A stretch of 11,231 nt of DNA. It comes from Acidobacteriota bacterium. Its GTDB lineage: Bacteria > Acidobacteriota > Terriglobia > UBA7540. Where the stretch lies: contig JAJYJL010000133.1 in assembly GCA_021789565.1 (NCBI GenBank), positions 1 to 11,231 on the forward strand, in the 5' to 3' direction. Position 1 is the stretch's first letter. Each line of letters starts with the position of its first letter. The position numbers were made by a program, and so were the translations under genes. The notes under the pieces were generated by a model. It was not told the DNA's origin and did not search any database. It saw only the letters and a list, made by a program, of their open reading frames with translations. Of this stretch, positions 1 through 7,122 are shown piece after piece.

Positions 1-89
1 GGCTGGTGAGCTTAGTTGAGGCCTTCGGACAACGCGCCTCAGGATTGCAAGCTCAACACGCGGCGCGTGGGAATGACCTCGTTCCTTGA
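1..89 (+). CDS. C-terminal end of an unknown upstream gene (partial)
   Basis: The frame beginning at base 3 is open from the left edge to a TGA at 87-89 and encodes 28 residues, ending GNDLVP. The stop overlaps the TTG start of the next gene as TTGA (86-89), the same geometry as the ATGA overlaps that mark translationally coupled genes, so this is probably the tail of an operon partner. The fragment is too short to assign a family, and a 28-codon open frame at an edge can occur by chance. The other two forward frames close within about 20 bases. Confidence 0.4.
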   Translation, partial: LVSLVEAFGQRASGLQAQHAARGNDLVP

Positions 90-826
90 ACTTGACCTCC
101 AAGACACAAATCGACCGGCTTGGCGACAGGCTCAGGAAGGGGAACGTCGGAGATGAGGAGTTGCAGCAACTTGATGAATTCCGCCGGTCATTTGCCGGGG
201 CTTACGAAGAGGTCATCGCCGTTGTTCGGCGGGCGACAAAGCTGGAGCCCACAGGGAGACCGGCCAAGTCCACGACTTCGATTGTCGAAAAGCTCCACCG
301 CGAAACGATGCGGTTGAGCCAGATGCAGGACATTGCTGGTTGCCGCCTGGTGGTACATGACATTGTGAAGCAGAATCAGGTTGTCGAGCAACTCAAAGAG
401 ACGCTGCTCAGCGCAACGGTCATGGACAGACGAGAACAACCGAGCCACGGATACAGGGCCGTGCATATCATTGCAACGGCGCAGGGCAAGCCGGTCGAGA
501 TTCAGGTTCGGACCGAACTCCAGCACCTCTGGGCGCAGTTATCTGAGAAGACTTCTGATGTTTTCGACCCTGGGATCAAGTACGGCGGAGGCGATCCTGA
601 CGTGTTCGGGGCGATATCTAAGATTTCTGAACGGATCGAAACGTTGGAGACCCTCGAACTCTCCATCGGGCGCCTAGAGCGGAGATCAAAAAGGTCCCCT
701 GGCCTGAGACGCCGTTGGAGACGGTTGGCGGAGAATTTCGATAGAGATAAGAAGAGGTTTCGGCAGGGGTTAGAAAGAGTCATACCCATGATCGAGGGTC
801 CACCGGAAAAGCAGGCCGGAGATTAG
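86..826 (+). CDS. Stand-alone RelA/SpoT-domain nucleotide pyrophosphokinase (possible toxSAS)
   Basis: This 246-residue protein has a RelA/SpoT synthetase domain (Pfam RelA_SpoT) over about residues 40-160. Visible motifs are R58-x2-K61-x3-S65-x3-K69 (the ATP-binding segment of (p)ppGpp synthetases), DIAGCR with D82, HGYRAVH with Y123 (the residue that stacks the acceptor nucleotide), and EIQVRT with E138, followed by HLWAQLSEK. There is no HD hydrolase, TGS or ACT domain, so it is a small alarmone synthetase type. Such proteins make (p)ppGpp, or in the toxSAS group make (pp)pApp or pyrophosphorylate the tRNA CCA end. The arginine lies one residue further from the lysine than in Rel (R-x-x-K rather than R-x-K). 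The C-terminal 80 residues are basic and probably helical. The TTG start is the first possible after an in-frame TGA at 74-76; a second TTG lies at 92. The gene is tightly linked to the 80-residue gene after it, which suggests a toxin-antitoxin pair. Domain assignment is firm; the toxic role is inference. Confidence 0.85.
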   Translation: MNLTSKTQIDRLGDRLRKGNVGDEELQQLDEFRRSFAGAYEEVIAVVRRATKLEPTGRPAKSTTSIVEKLHRETMRLSQMQDIAGCRLVVHDIVKQNQVVEQLKETLLSATVMDRREQPSHGYRAVHIIATAQGKPVEIQVRTELQHLWAQLSEKTSDVFDPGIKYGGGDPDVFGAISKISERIETLETLELSIGRLERRSKRSPGLRRRWRRLAENFDRDKKRFRQGLERVIPMIEGPPEKQAGD

Positions 827-827
827 C

Positions 828-1070
828 ATGATTTTTCTCATCGAATACGACCGCGCAAAAGGGACCATAGTGGAAATGCGTAAGTTTGATGACTCCTCGC
901 GAGAGCTTGCTGCGGAAGCCAGGCTGGAACTTGAATTGAGGCTTAACAGCGAAGGGGTTGAGCACGAGGTTGTATTACTAGAAGCGCCCAGCGAAGCGGC
1001 TCTCCACCACACCCACAGCCGGTATTTTGAAAGCCTCGCTGAGATTGCAAGAGACAAATTGACCGCGTAA
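828..1070 (+). CDS. Small unknown protein coupled to the RelA/SpoT gene, candidate antitoxin
   Basis: I do not recognise a named family for this 80-residue acidic protein. The sequence suggests a compact alpha/beta fold: a beta hairpin (IFLIEYDRAKGTIVEMRKF, residues 2-20), a long acidic helix (about 22-42), a strand (EHEVVLLEA, 45-53) and a second helix (54-78) containing HTHSRYF. There is no signal peptide, membrane segment or metal-binding cysteine. The ATG follows the stop of the RelA/SpoT gene after a single base, with GGAG at 818-821 giving good spacing, so the two are almost certainly co-transcribed and co-translated. A small acidic partner next to a basic small alarmone synthetase fits an antitoxin or a regulatory subunit, but this rests on context only. 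After the stop a small stem (GGCCA-ATA-TGGCC, 1079-1091) has no T-run and is at most a weak terminator. Confidence 0.75.
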   Translation: MIFLIEYDRAKGTIVEMRKFDDSSRELAAEARLELELRLNSEGVEHEVVLLEAPSEAALHHTHSRYFESLAEIARDKLTA

Positions 1071-1189
1071 ATGCAAAGGGCCAATATGGCCTGACCGTGC
1101 TCCTTCAATCCCAATTCACTGCAACTTGATGGTGCATGCCCGTGCGCCATTTGCCATTCCTTCCCTCGGGGGATATATTCCAGACAGCG

Positions 1190-1480
1190 ATGGTTCACAG
1201 CCCCAGAATCGAGATCAAATACTGCACGCAATGCCGGTGGCTTCTGCGGGCGGCGTGGATGGCTCAGGAACTGCTGACCACTTTTCAGGACGAGATTGGC
1301 GAGGCCGCGCTCGTGCCCGGCACGGGAGGCGTGTTTGAGGTGCGCATTGGCGACGAAGTGATCTGGTCGCGGGCGGAGCAGGGACGATTTCCGGACATCA
1401 AGGAACTGAAGCAGCTTGTGCGCGACCGCATCGCGCCCACGAAAGACCTGGGACACTCGGAAAGGAAGGATGAAGTCTGA
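1190..1480 (+). CDS. SelT/SelW/SelH (Rdx) family redox protein, cysteine form
   Basis: The gene encodes a 96-residue protein if the ATG at 1190 is used. It shows the Rdx fold pattern: strand IEIKYC, then a CxxC (CTQC) leading into a helix (WLLRAAWMAQELLTTF), GTGGVFEVRIGDEVIW as the hairpin, and GRFPDIKELKQLVRDRI as the last helix. The family is thioredoxin-like and thought to act in thiol redox control; eukaryotic SelW carries selenocysteine in the second cysteine position, whereas here both are cysteine codons. An ATG at 1136 in frame would add 18 residues with no family likeness, so 1190 is preferred although neither start has a good Shine-Dalgarno. The last residues, SERKDEV, and the stop are encoded by the start of a 7-bp repeat patch, so the C-terminus is probably not conserved. 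Family is clear; the start is uncertain. Confidence 0.8.
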   Translation: MVHSPRIEIKYCTQCRWLLRAAWMAQELLTTFQDEIGEAALVPGTGGVFEVRIGDEVIWSRAEQGRFPDIKELKQLVRDRIAPTKDLGHSERKDEV

Positions 1481-1499
1481 AGGATGAAGGATGAAAAAA
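1465..1499 (+). repeat. 7-bp tandem repeat patch A, unit GAAGGAT
   Basis: Five consecutive heptamers are read: GAAGGAT, GAAGTCT, GAAGGAT, GAAGGAT, GAAAAAA. The patch starts inside the 3' end of the Rdx gene and supplies its stop codon (TGA at 1478-1480). Confidence 0.85.
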
Positions 1500-1504
1500 G
1501 CAGC

Positions 1505-1525
1505 GGTGAGTGATGAGTGGCGAGT
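1505..1525 (+). repeat. 7-bp tandem repeat patch B, unit GRYGAGT
   Basis: Three consecutive heptamers are read: GGTGAGT, GATGAGT, GGCGAGT. It has the same period as patches A and D but a different consensus. Between patches B and D, two further heptamers (TTTCAAA, TTCAAAA, 1547-1560) form a third short patch. Confidence 0.7.
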
Positions 1526-1561
1526 TGAGGAAGGCGGCATTCCAGATTTCAAATTCAAAAG

Positions 1562-1638
1562 GGCAGAAGGCAGCAAGCAGAAAGCAGAAGGCACGAGGCA
1601 GAAAGCAGTAAGCAAGAGGCAGTAGGCAGAGAGCAGCA
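1562..1638 (+). repeat. 7-bp tandem repeat patch D, unit RGCAGNA, 11 copies
   Basis: Eleven heptamers in perfect register follow the pattern RGCAGNA with scattered substitutions (GGCAGAA, GGCAGCA, AGCAGAA, AGCAGAA, GGCACGA, GGCAGAA, AGCAGTA, AGCAAGA, GGCAGTA, GGCAGAG, AGCAGCA). A twelfth degenerate unit may follow. Degenerate heptanucleotide arrays of this kind are known as STRRs in cyanobacteria. The patch lies between the Rdx gene and the next gene, and the long minus-strand open frame across it is an artefact of the 7-bp period. Confidence 0.9.
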
Positions 1639-1696
1639 GGCGAACCCTTTCAACGAGGAGTACATCTCACAGGATATACAAATGGAGGGATGAATC

Positions 1697-2392
1697 ATGA
1701 AAATTGGAATTATTGGCGCAGGACAGATTGGCGGCACGCTCACGAGGCGGCTGGCGAAGCTCGGGCACGATGTTTCCGTGGCCAACTCGCGCGGACCAGA
1801 ATCGCTTGCAGCACTGGCAAAGGAAACCGGAGCGAAGGCGGTGACAGTGCAGGAAGCGGCGCACGCGGGAGAAGTGGTGATTGTGACCATCCCGGAAGCG
1901 AAGATTCCAGACCTTCCCAAAGACCTTTTTGCGGGCGTACCTGAGAGCGTCGTGGTGGTGGACACGGGCAACTACTATCCGCGGCATCGCGACGGGAAAA
2001 TTGCCGGAATCGAGGAAGGCCTCACGGAAAGCCGCTGGGTGGAAAAACAACTGGGGCGGCGCGTGGTGAAAGCCTTCAACAACATTTATGCCCAACACCT
2101 GATGGAGAACGGCAAGCCCGCCAGCTCGCCCGGGCGCATTGCCTTGCCCGTGGCGGGCGACGACAAGCGGGCCAAGGACGTCGTCATCAAGCTGCTGGAC
2201 GAGCTTGGGTTTGATGGTGTGGACGCCGGCAGGCTGGATGAATCCTGGCGGCAACAGCCCGGGACTCCCGTTTATACGGCTGATCTTGATGCGGAAGGAG
2301 TGCGGCGCGCGCTGGCCCAGGCCACTCCCGGGCGCAAACCAGAATGGCGCGCCACACCCTCCAGCCCCGGAACGTTTACCGCGCCAGCATAG
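1697..2392 (+). CDS. NADPH-dependent F420 reductase-like NAD(P)-binding protein
   Basis: This 231-residue protein begins with a Rossmann dinucleotide fold: strand MKIGIIG, then G7-A-G9-Q-I-G12, and an N30-S31-R32-G33 segment after the second strand that in this family binds the 2'-phosphate of NADPH. VVIVTIPE (60-67) and VVVVDTGNYYP (85-95) form the later strands. AFNNI at 126-130 and SWRQQPGTPVY near 183-193 are typical of the F420_oxidored / COG2085 group. Members reduce coenzyme F420 or, more often in bacteria, act as uncharacterised NADP-dependent oxidoreductases. No F420 synthesis gene is in the window, so F420 use is unproven. The ATG has GGAGGG at 1684-1689 at proper spacing. Family assignment is confident; the substrate is unknown. 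Confidence 0.88.
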   Translation: MKIGIIGAGQIGGTLTRRLAKLGHDVSVANSRGPESLAALAKETGAKAVTVQEAAHAGEVVIVTIPEAKIPDLPKDLFAGVPESVVVVDTGNYYPRHRDGKIAGIEEGLTESRWVEKQLGRRVVKAFNNIYAQHLMENGKPASSPGRIALPVAGDDKRAKDVVIKLLDELGFDGVDAGRLDESWRQQPGTPVYTADLDAEGVRRALAQATPGRKPEWRATPSSPGTFTAPA

Positions 2393-2433
2393 AGCACGGA
2401 TTATTTGATGAGGGATTGATTCCGCAAAAGCAG

Positions 2434-2462
2434 ATCCCTCTCCCGCTTTGCGGGATCGGGAT
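2434..2462. repeat. Two-stage hairpin, REP-like intergenic element
   Basis: ATCCC (2434-2438) pairs with GGGAT (2458-2462), and inside it CCCGC (2442-2446) pairs with GCGGG (2450-2454) across a TTT loop. It sits in the 118-bp gap before the PfpI gene with no T-run after it, so it is more like a dispersed REP-type palindrome than an intrinsic terminator. The multi-copy nature cannot be judged from one window. Confidence 0.55.
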
Positions 2463-2510
2463 GACGCGCAGGACAGCAATCTCAATAGAATTTGGAGGAG
2501 GGCAACCGAC

Positions 2511-3107
2511 ATGGCTGGCAAGAAAATTCTGATGCTGGTGGGCGACTATGTTGAAGACTATGAAGTAATGGTTCCATTCCAGGCCCTGCAGATGGTTGGG
2601 CACCGGGTGGACGCCGTCTGCCCTGGGAAGAAAGCGGGCGAGACGGTGCGGACGGCCATCCATGATTTTGAAGGCGACCAGACCTACAGCGAGAAGCGCG
2701 GCCACAATTTTCAGTTGAATGCCACTTTTGCGGACGTCAAGGCTGAATCCTATGATGCGCTGGTGATTCCGGGCGGCCGGGCGCCGGAGTATCTGCGGAC
2801 GAATGAAAAAGTGCTGGAAATTGTGCGGCACTTCTTCAAAGCCCAAAAGCCGGTGGCGTCATTGTGCCACGGCGCGCAGTTGCTGGTGGCCGCAGGCGTG
2901 GCGAAGGGAAGGTCCATGAGCGCCTATCCGGCGGTGGGGCCGGAGGTGACGGTGGCCGGAGGCAAATACGTTGACCTTCCAATGACGGAAGCGCACGTGG
3001 ACGGAAATCTGGTGACGGGCCCGGCGTGGCCGGCACATCCCGCCTGGCTGGCCAAATTTCTGCAGGTGCTCGGGCAGGGCGCGCAGAAAAAAACCGCGAA
3101 GGCATAG
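2511..3107 (+). CDS. DJ-1/PfpI family protein (type 1 glutamine amidotransferase-like)
   Basis: This 198-residue cytoplasmic protein matches the PfpI branch of the DJ-1 superfamily. The nucleophile elbow is at [11 protein letters not shown], with Cys119 followed by His120, and an acidic residue from the GDYVEDYEV segment (E15 or E18) would complete the site. [14 protein letters not shown] (84-97) is the conserved loop before the elbow. Family members include PfpI-type proteases and glyoxal or glycation-repair enzymes (YhbO, YajL type) linked to oxidative and carbonyl stress; which applies here cannot be read from sequence. The frame extends upstream to an ATG at 2448, but the ATG at 2511 is preferred because GGAGGAG (2494-2500) precedes it and homology begins there. 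Nearby Rdx and NADP-binding genes on the same strand suggest a loose redox or stress cluster. Confidence 0.9.
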   Translation: MAGKKILMLVGDYVEDYEVMVPFQALQMVGHRVDAVCPGKKAGETVRTAIHDFEGDQTYSEKRGHNFQLNATFADVKAESYDALVIPGGRAPEYLRTNEKVLEIVRHFFKAQKPVASLCHGAQLLVAAGVAKGRSMSAYPAVGPEVTVAGGKYVDLPMTEAHVDGNLVTGPAWPAHPAWLAKFLQVLGQGAQKKTAKA

Positions 3108-3268
3108 GCGGACTTTCATTCGGCAACCCATGGCACGCCGTGATAAGTTGAGGTGAGTTCACGCGGCAAAACGGAAGCTGCAACCCCGGCTGGCTGCAGA
3201 ATTTGGTGCTGCCGAGCGTGGCTTGATGTTCCGGTTCCACTCAGCGGCTCGGAGGAGATCAGCAGACA

Positions 3269-4252
3269 ATGCGAGTGCTTGTTACGGGCGGTGCAGGTTA
3301 CATCGGAAGCCAGACGGCCAAAGCCCTGGCCAAGGCCGGCCATGAGGTTGTGGTCCTGGACAACCTGGCAACCGGCCACCCGGAAGCCGTGAAGTGGGGA
3401 CCGCTGATTGAAGGCAACCTTGGCGACAAGGAGCTTCTGGAAAAGATTTTCAGGGAGCAGCGGCTGGAGGCCGTCCTGCACTTTGCCGCCAGTCTGCTGG
3501 TGGGCGAGTCGGTCACCGATCCCCAGAAGTATTTCTGGAACAATGTGGTGAACACGCTGGTGCTGCTGGACAGGATGAAAGCCAGCAGGGTAAAACACAT
3601 CGTTTTTTCTTCTTCTGCCGCTGTTTACGGAAGCCCCGAAAAAGTGCCCATCCCCGAAGATCATTCCATGCAGCCCGTGAGTCCTTACGGCGATTCCAAG
3701 CTTTGCATGGAACGCGCCATTCGCTGGTATGGAGTTGCCTATGGGCTTAACGGCGTTTCGCTGCGATACTTTAATGCCGCGGGCGCCGACCTGGATGGCG
3801 AACTGGGCGAGGAGCACGATCCTGAGTCGCACCTGATTCCGCTGGTGATCAAGGCCGCGCTGGGGCAGCGGCCGGAAGTGGAGATTTTCGGCACGGATTA
3901 TCCCACTGCTGACGGCACGGCGGTCCGCGACTATATCCATGTGACGGACCTGGCCGACGCCCACGTTCGGGCGCTGGAATATCTGGCCGCCGGGGGTGCA
4001 ACCACGGAACTTAATCTGGGGACCGGCGAGGGCCACTCTGTCCGCGACGTGGTGGCCGGCGTTGGTAAGCTCTGTGGTGGGCGGGTCCCTGCCAAAGACG
4101 CGCCGCGCCGCGCGGGGGACCCTCCCGTGCTGGTAGCCGACCCCGCGAAAGCCCGTGAGTTGCTTGCCTGGCAGCCGCAGTATTCAGACCTGGATACCAT
4201 CATCCAGAGCGCCTGGAAGTGGCATTCATCCGGAGTCCGAAGAGCAAAGTAG
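3269..4252 (+). CDS. galE: UDP-glucose 4-epimerase GalE
   Basis: This 327-residue extended short-chain dehydrogenase interconverts UDP-glucose and UDP-galactose with tightly bound NAD+, for the Leloir pathway and for supply of galactosyl donors to envelope polysaccharide. Key residues are visible: the NAD-binding G7-G8-A-G10-Y-I-G13, D31-N-L for the adenosine ribose, S116 in FSSSAAVYG, and the catalytic pair Y140 and K144 in SPYGDSK. SLRYFNAAGA (164-173), DGTAVRDYIHV (215-225) and LNLGTGEG (248-255) are standard GalE segments. Length is close to the usual 330-340. The ATG has GGAGG at 3251-3255, somewhat distant. The 161-bp gap before it contains no evident gene. GalE versus a UDP-GlcNAc or UDP-hexose epimerase of the same family cannot be separated with certainty. 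Confidence 0.93.
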   Translation: MRVLVTGGAGYIGSQTAKALAKAGHEVVVLDNLATGHPEAVKWGPLIEGNLGDKELLEKIFREQRLEAVLHFAASLLVGESVTDPQKYFWNNVVNTLVLLDRMKASRVKHIVFSSSAAVYGSPEKVPIPEDHSMQPVSPYGDSKLCMERAIRWYGVAYGLNGVSLRYFNAAGADLDGELGEEHDPESHLIPLVIKAALGQRPEVEIFGTDYPTADGTAVRDYIHVTDLADAHVRALEYLAAGGATTELNLGTGEGHSVRDVVAGVGKLCGGRVPAKDAPRRAGDPPVLVADPAKARELLAWQPQYSDLDTIIQSAWKWHSSGVRRAK

Positions 4253-4305
4253 CTCTCTCCTTGCCGCGGGCCGTGGCAAATCGCAATAATAAGCCTGATT
4301 TCGGA

Positions 4306-4334
4306 TTGCCATGCGTTGAGCCATGTGCTAACGT
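4306..4334 (+). promoter_or_regulatory. Possible sigma70-type promoter for the SDR gene
   Basis: TTGCCA (4306-4311) and TAACGT (4329-4334) are separated by 17 bases, 43 bases before the SDR start. The -35 matches five of six consensus positions, while the -10 is weak. A short inverted repeat GAGCC...GGCTC (4319-4341) overlaps the -10. This is pattern matching only. Confidence 0.3.
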
Positions 4335-4377
4335 GCGGCTCAGGGTACAAACCAATCTCACACTGGAGAAAACGACT

Positions 4378-5250
4378 ATGGCCAGCGTCCTGGTAACGGG
4401 AAGCAGTTCGGGTATCGGTTTTGCGACGGCTCTCGCGCTGGGCAGAGCCGGCCATACCGTTTACGCCACCATGCGGAATCCCGTCCGCGCGCCGCAACTG
4501 GGTGAAACGGCGGCCAAAGAGAAACTGCCGGTCAAGGTTATGGTGATGGACGTTGATTCGGATTCCTCCGTGGCCGATGCCGTGAAGGCTATTCACGCGG
4601 AGCGCGGGCAAATCGATGTTCTGGTGAATAATGCGGGAACCGCGACGTTTGGAGCCGTGGAGGAACTTCCTCTGGAAAACTTCCGCGCCATCATGGAGAC
4701 GAATTACTTCGGCGCGCTGCGCTGTATTCAAGCTGTTCTGCCGGAGATGCGCGAGAGACGGAGCGGCTGCATCATTAACGTCAGTTCTGTCTCGGGCCGC
4801 GCCGCAAACTCACCGCTTGCTGCCTACAGTGCCTCAAAGCATGCGCTTGAAGCCATGAGCGAAGCGCTGGCCCAGGAAGCAAAGCCCTTCAACATCCGTG
4901 TCGCCATCGTGGAACCCGGCATTATTGACACGCCGATGTCAAGGCGTGCTGAGGTGCCTCTGGACGGCACAAGATATCGGCAGGTGCGGCGATATGCGGA
5001 TTTGTTCCGCGCGTCGTTTGAAAGTGAAACCCCCCGCCCGCCCAGCCTGGTGGCGGAGGCGATCCGCGGAATTATCGAAAGCGAAACCTGGAAATTCCGG
5101 CACCCCGTGGGCCCGGGATCGGTGGCGGCCATGGAACTGCGAAAAACCATGACCGACGAGGAATGGGTGGAACGAGGGGCGCTCGAAGACGACGTATGGT
5201 ATGAGCGCATAGAACGGGAATTCGGCATGGATGTCCGCCCGAAGAAATGA
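4378..5250 (+). CDS. Short-chain dehydrogenase/reductase (classical SDR)
   Basis: This 290-residue NAD(P)-dependent oxidoreductase has TGSSSGIG (residues 7-14) for the cofactor, NNAG at 84-87, and the catalytic tetrad N109, S137, Y150, K154 (in YSASK). VEPGIIDTP at 178-186 is the usual segment after the sixth strand. Roughly 100 residues follow the core as a substrate-lid and C-terminal region ending in a basic VRPKK. The substrate is not predictable; close types include 17-beta-hydroxysteroid-dehydrogenase-like SDRs. Although the frame is open back to 4219, inside galE, the ATG at 4378 is chosen because the Rossmann fold begins there and GGAGAA precedes it by about eight bases. The gene converges on glmS with a 48-bp gap that shows no clear terminator hairpin. 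Confidence 0.9.
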   Translation: MASVLVTGSSSGIGFATALALGRAGHTVYATMRNPVRAPQLGETAAKEKLPVKVMVMDVDSDSSVADAVKAIHAERGQIDVLVNNAGTATFGAVEELPLENFRAIMETNYFGALRCIQAVLPEMRERRSGCIINVSSVSGRAANSPLAAYSASKHALEAMSEALAQEAKPFNIRVAIVEPGIIDTPMSRRAEVPLDGTRYRQVRRYADLFRASFESETPRPPSLVAEAIRGIIESETWKFRHPVGPGSVAAMELRKTMTDEEWVERGALEDDVWYERIEREFGMDVRPKK

Positions 5251-5298
5251 CACCCGGCAAGGACATTGAGTAAGGCGCAGGTTGCCGAAGGGGTTAGA

Positions 5299-7122
5299 TC
5301 ATTCCACCGTAACGCTTTTGGCCAGGTTGCGGGGCTTGTCCACGTCGCAGCCGCGAAGCACCGCGCAGTGATAGGCAAAAAGCTGGAGCGGAATCACGGT
5401 GAGCAGCGGTGTGACCAGGTCGATGCTGGGCGGAACGTAAATCACGTCGTCCACCAGTGAATCGAGCCTGGTGTTGCCCTCCGTGGTGACGGCGATGATG
5501 GGGCCCTCGCGGGCGCGGATTTCCTGCACGTTGGAGATCGTCTTTTCATAGGAACTGTCTTCAGGCACGACGGCCATGGTGGGGAAGGCGGGGTCAATCA
5601 GAGCGATGGGCCCATGCTTCATCTCTCCTGCCGCGTAACCCTCTGCATGAATGTAGGCGATTTCCTTCAGCTTCAGTGCGCCCTCCAGCGCCACCGGATA
5701 CTGGTACTTCCTGCCAATGAAAAGGAAATGCCGCGCCTGGCAATATTTCTCGGCAATCCCTCGGATCTGGTTTGATTGGTCCACGATCGCCCGGACCTGT
5801 TCCGGCACCTTTTCGAGCGCCCGGATGATCCTCGATCCTTCCTCATAGGAAAGGTCGCGGCTGCGCCCCATCAGCAGCGCCATGAGAATGAGAACGGTCA
5901 CCTGCGAGATGAACGACTTGGTGGACGCCACGCCTATCTCCGCGCCCGCATGGCAATAGACTCCCGCATGGGTTTCGCGGGCGATGGAGCTGCCAACAAC
6001 GTTCACCAGGCCCAGAACCAGGGCTCCCTTGCGCCTGGCTTCGCGCAACGCGGCCAGGGTGTCCGCCGTTTCGCCCGACTGGCTGATGGCCAGAACTGCC
6101 GTGTCCGGGCGGATGTTCAATTTTCTGTAGCGGAACTCGGAGGCCAGTTCGACTTCCACCGTCAGGTCGGTAAGCGCTTCAAAGACGTAACGCCCCAGAA
6201 GGCCCGAGTAATAACTGGTTCCGCAGCTCACAATAATCAGGTGGCGAGCCTGTTGCAGACGGCCGAGGACCGATTCCAGTCCGCCCAGCTTGGCCACGCC
6301 TTCGGAATGGTTGAGGCGGCCGCGCAGTGCATTTTCCACGGCCTCAGGCTGTTCGGAGATTTCCTTGAGCATATAGTGCGGGAACTCCCCGCGATCCAGC
6401 GCCTCTAACCCCGCATCAATCACCGTTGTCCTTCGGTCAACGGGGCGGTTCTGCAGCGTGCTGATGTGAAAATCTCCGGGTTCAAGGCGCGCGACCTCAT
6501 TGTCTTCGAGGTAAACGACCTGGTCCGTGTGCTGGGCAATCGCAGAGGTGTCTGATGCCGCCAGCGTCTCTCCCTTGCCAACACCCAGAACGATGGGGCT
6601 ACCACGGCGGGCCATAATGATTTGATTCGGGTGTAAAGCATGGATGACCGCAAGGCCATAGGTTCCCTCAACCTGAAGCAGCGCTTTCCGGACTGCTTCT
6701 TCAAGATCGCCCTGATAATAATTCTCGACGAGATGCGCAAGCACCTCCGTGTCTGTCTCGGAGCTGAAGGTGTGGCCATCCGCCTGCAGCAGCTTTTTCA
6801 GTGAAAGGTAGTTTTCAATGATTCCGTTATGGACCAGGAAGAGTTGCCTGGAGCAGTCCGAATGCGGGTGCGCGTTGGCTTCCGTCGGCTTGCCGTGAGT
6901 GGCCCACCGGGTGTGGGCGATTCCAGTTTCCCCCGCGGGTTTTTCCTCCCGGACCTTCCGCTCAAGGACCTCGACCTTCCCCACCGCCCTCGCAAGGTAG
7001 GGTTGGGCGCCCAGGATGGCGATTCCGCTGGAGTCATACCCCCGGTATTCAAGCCTCTTCAGACCCTCAACCAGAACTTCGCTGACGGGCTGATGGCCGG
7101 CATAAGCGACGATGCCGCACAT
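5299..7122 (-). CDS. glmS: Glutamine--fructose-6-phosphate aminotransferase (isomerizing) GlmS
   Basis: GlmS makes glucosamine-6-phosphate from fructose-6-phosphate and glutamine, the first committed step to UDP-GlcNAc for peptidoglycan and LPS. The 607 residues compare with 609 in E. coli. Cys2 is the N-terminal nucleophile of the class II glutaminase domain (about 1-225), with TRWATHGKP at 71-79 and the HNG loop at 98-100. Two SIS sugar-isomerase domains follow, with SQSGETADT and AEIGVASTKSF as landmarks, and the C-terminal tail ends DKPRNLAKSVTVE, which closes over the active site. The ATG is preceded by AGAGGT (plus-strand 7128-7133) six bases away. It is read alone on the minus strand. 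The leader does not contain the full glmS ribozyme core, so a Firmicutes-type GlcN6P riboswitch is not supported. Confidence 0.97.
   Translation of the reverse strand: MCGIVAYAGHQPVSEVLVEGLKRLEYRGYDSSGIAILGAQPYLARAVGKVEVLERKVREEKPAGETGIAHTRWATHGKPTEANAHPHSDCSRQLFLVHNGIIENYLSLKKLLQADGHTFSSETDTEVLAHLVENYYQGDLEEAVRKALLQVEGTYGLAVIHALHPNQIIMARRGSPIVLGVGKGETLAASDTSAIAQHTDQVVYLEDNEVARLEPGDFHISTLQNRPVDRRTTVIDAGLEALDRGEFPHYMLKEISEQPEAVENALRGRLNHSEGVAKLGGLESVLGRLQQARHLIIVSCGTSYYSGLLGRYVFEALTDLTVEVELASEFRYRKLNIRPDTAVLAISQSGETADTLAALREARRKGALVLGLVNVVGSSIARETHAGVYCHAGAEIGVASTKSFISQVTVLILMALLMGRSRDLSYEEGSRIIRALEKVPEQVRAIVDQSNQIRGIAEKYCQARHFLFIGRKYQYPVALEGALKLKEIAYIHAEGYAAGEMKHGPIALIDPAFPTMAVVPEDSSYEKTISNVQEIRAREGPIIAVTTEGNTRLDSLVDDVIYVPPSIDLVTPLLTVIPLQLFAYHCAVLRGCDVDKPRNLAKSVTVE

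Noticed and set aside
1079..1091. Terminator after the 80-aa gene
   Set aside because: The 5-bp GGCCA/TGGCC stem is short and not followed by a T-run.
1193..1480. Selenoprotein with an in-frame TGA in the Rdx gene
   Set aside because: The redox motif is encoded with two cysteine codons and there is no internal TGA.
770..1615. 281-codon minus-strand open frame
   Set aside because: Its apparent protein is low-complexity text from the 7-bp repeats plus antisense of the 80-aa and Rdx genes; it has no family likeness.
1562..1638. CRISPR array
   Set aside because: The repeats are contiguous 7-bp units without spacers.
1667..2521. 284-codon minus-strand open frame
   Set aside because: It is antisense to the clearly real NADP-binding gene and has no recognisable motifs.
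3116..4036. 306-codon minus-strand open frame
   Set aside because: It is antisense to galE, whose catalytic motifs are all present.
3931..4731. 266-codon minus-strand open frame
   Set aside because: It covers the end of galE and the start of the SDR gene in antisense and shows no motifs.
5776..6408. 210-codon plus-strand open frame
   Set aside because: It is a shadow of glmS, which is certain on the other strand.
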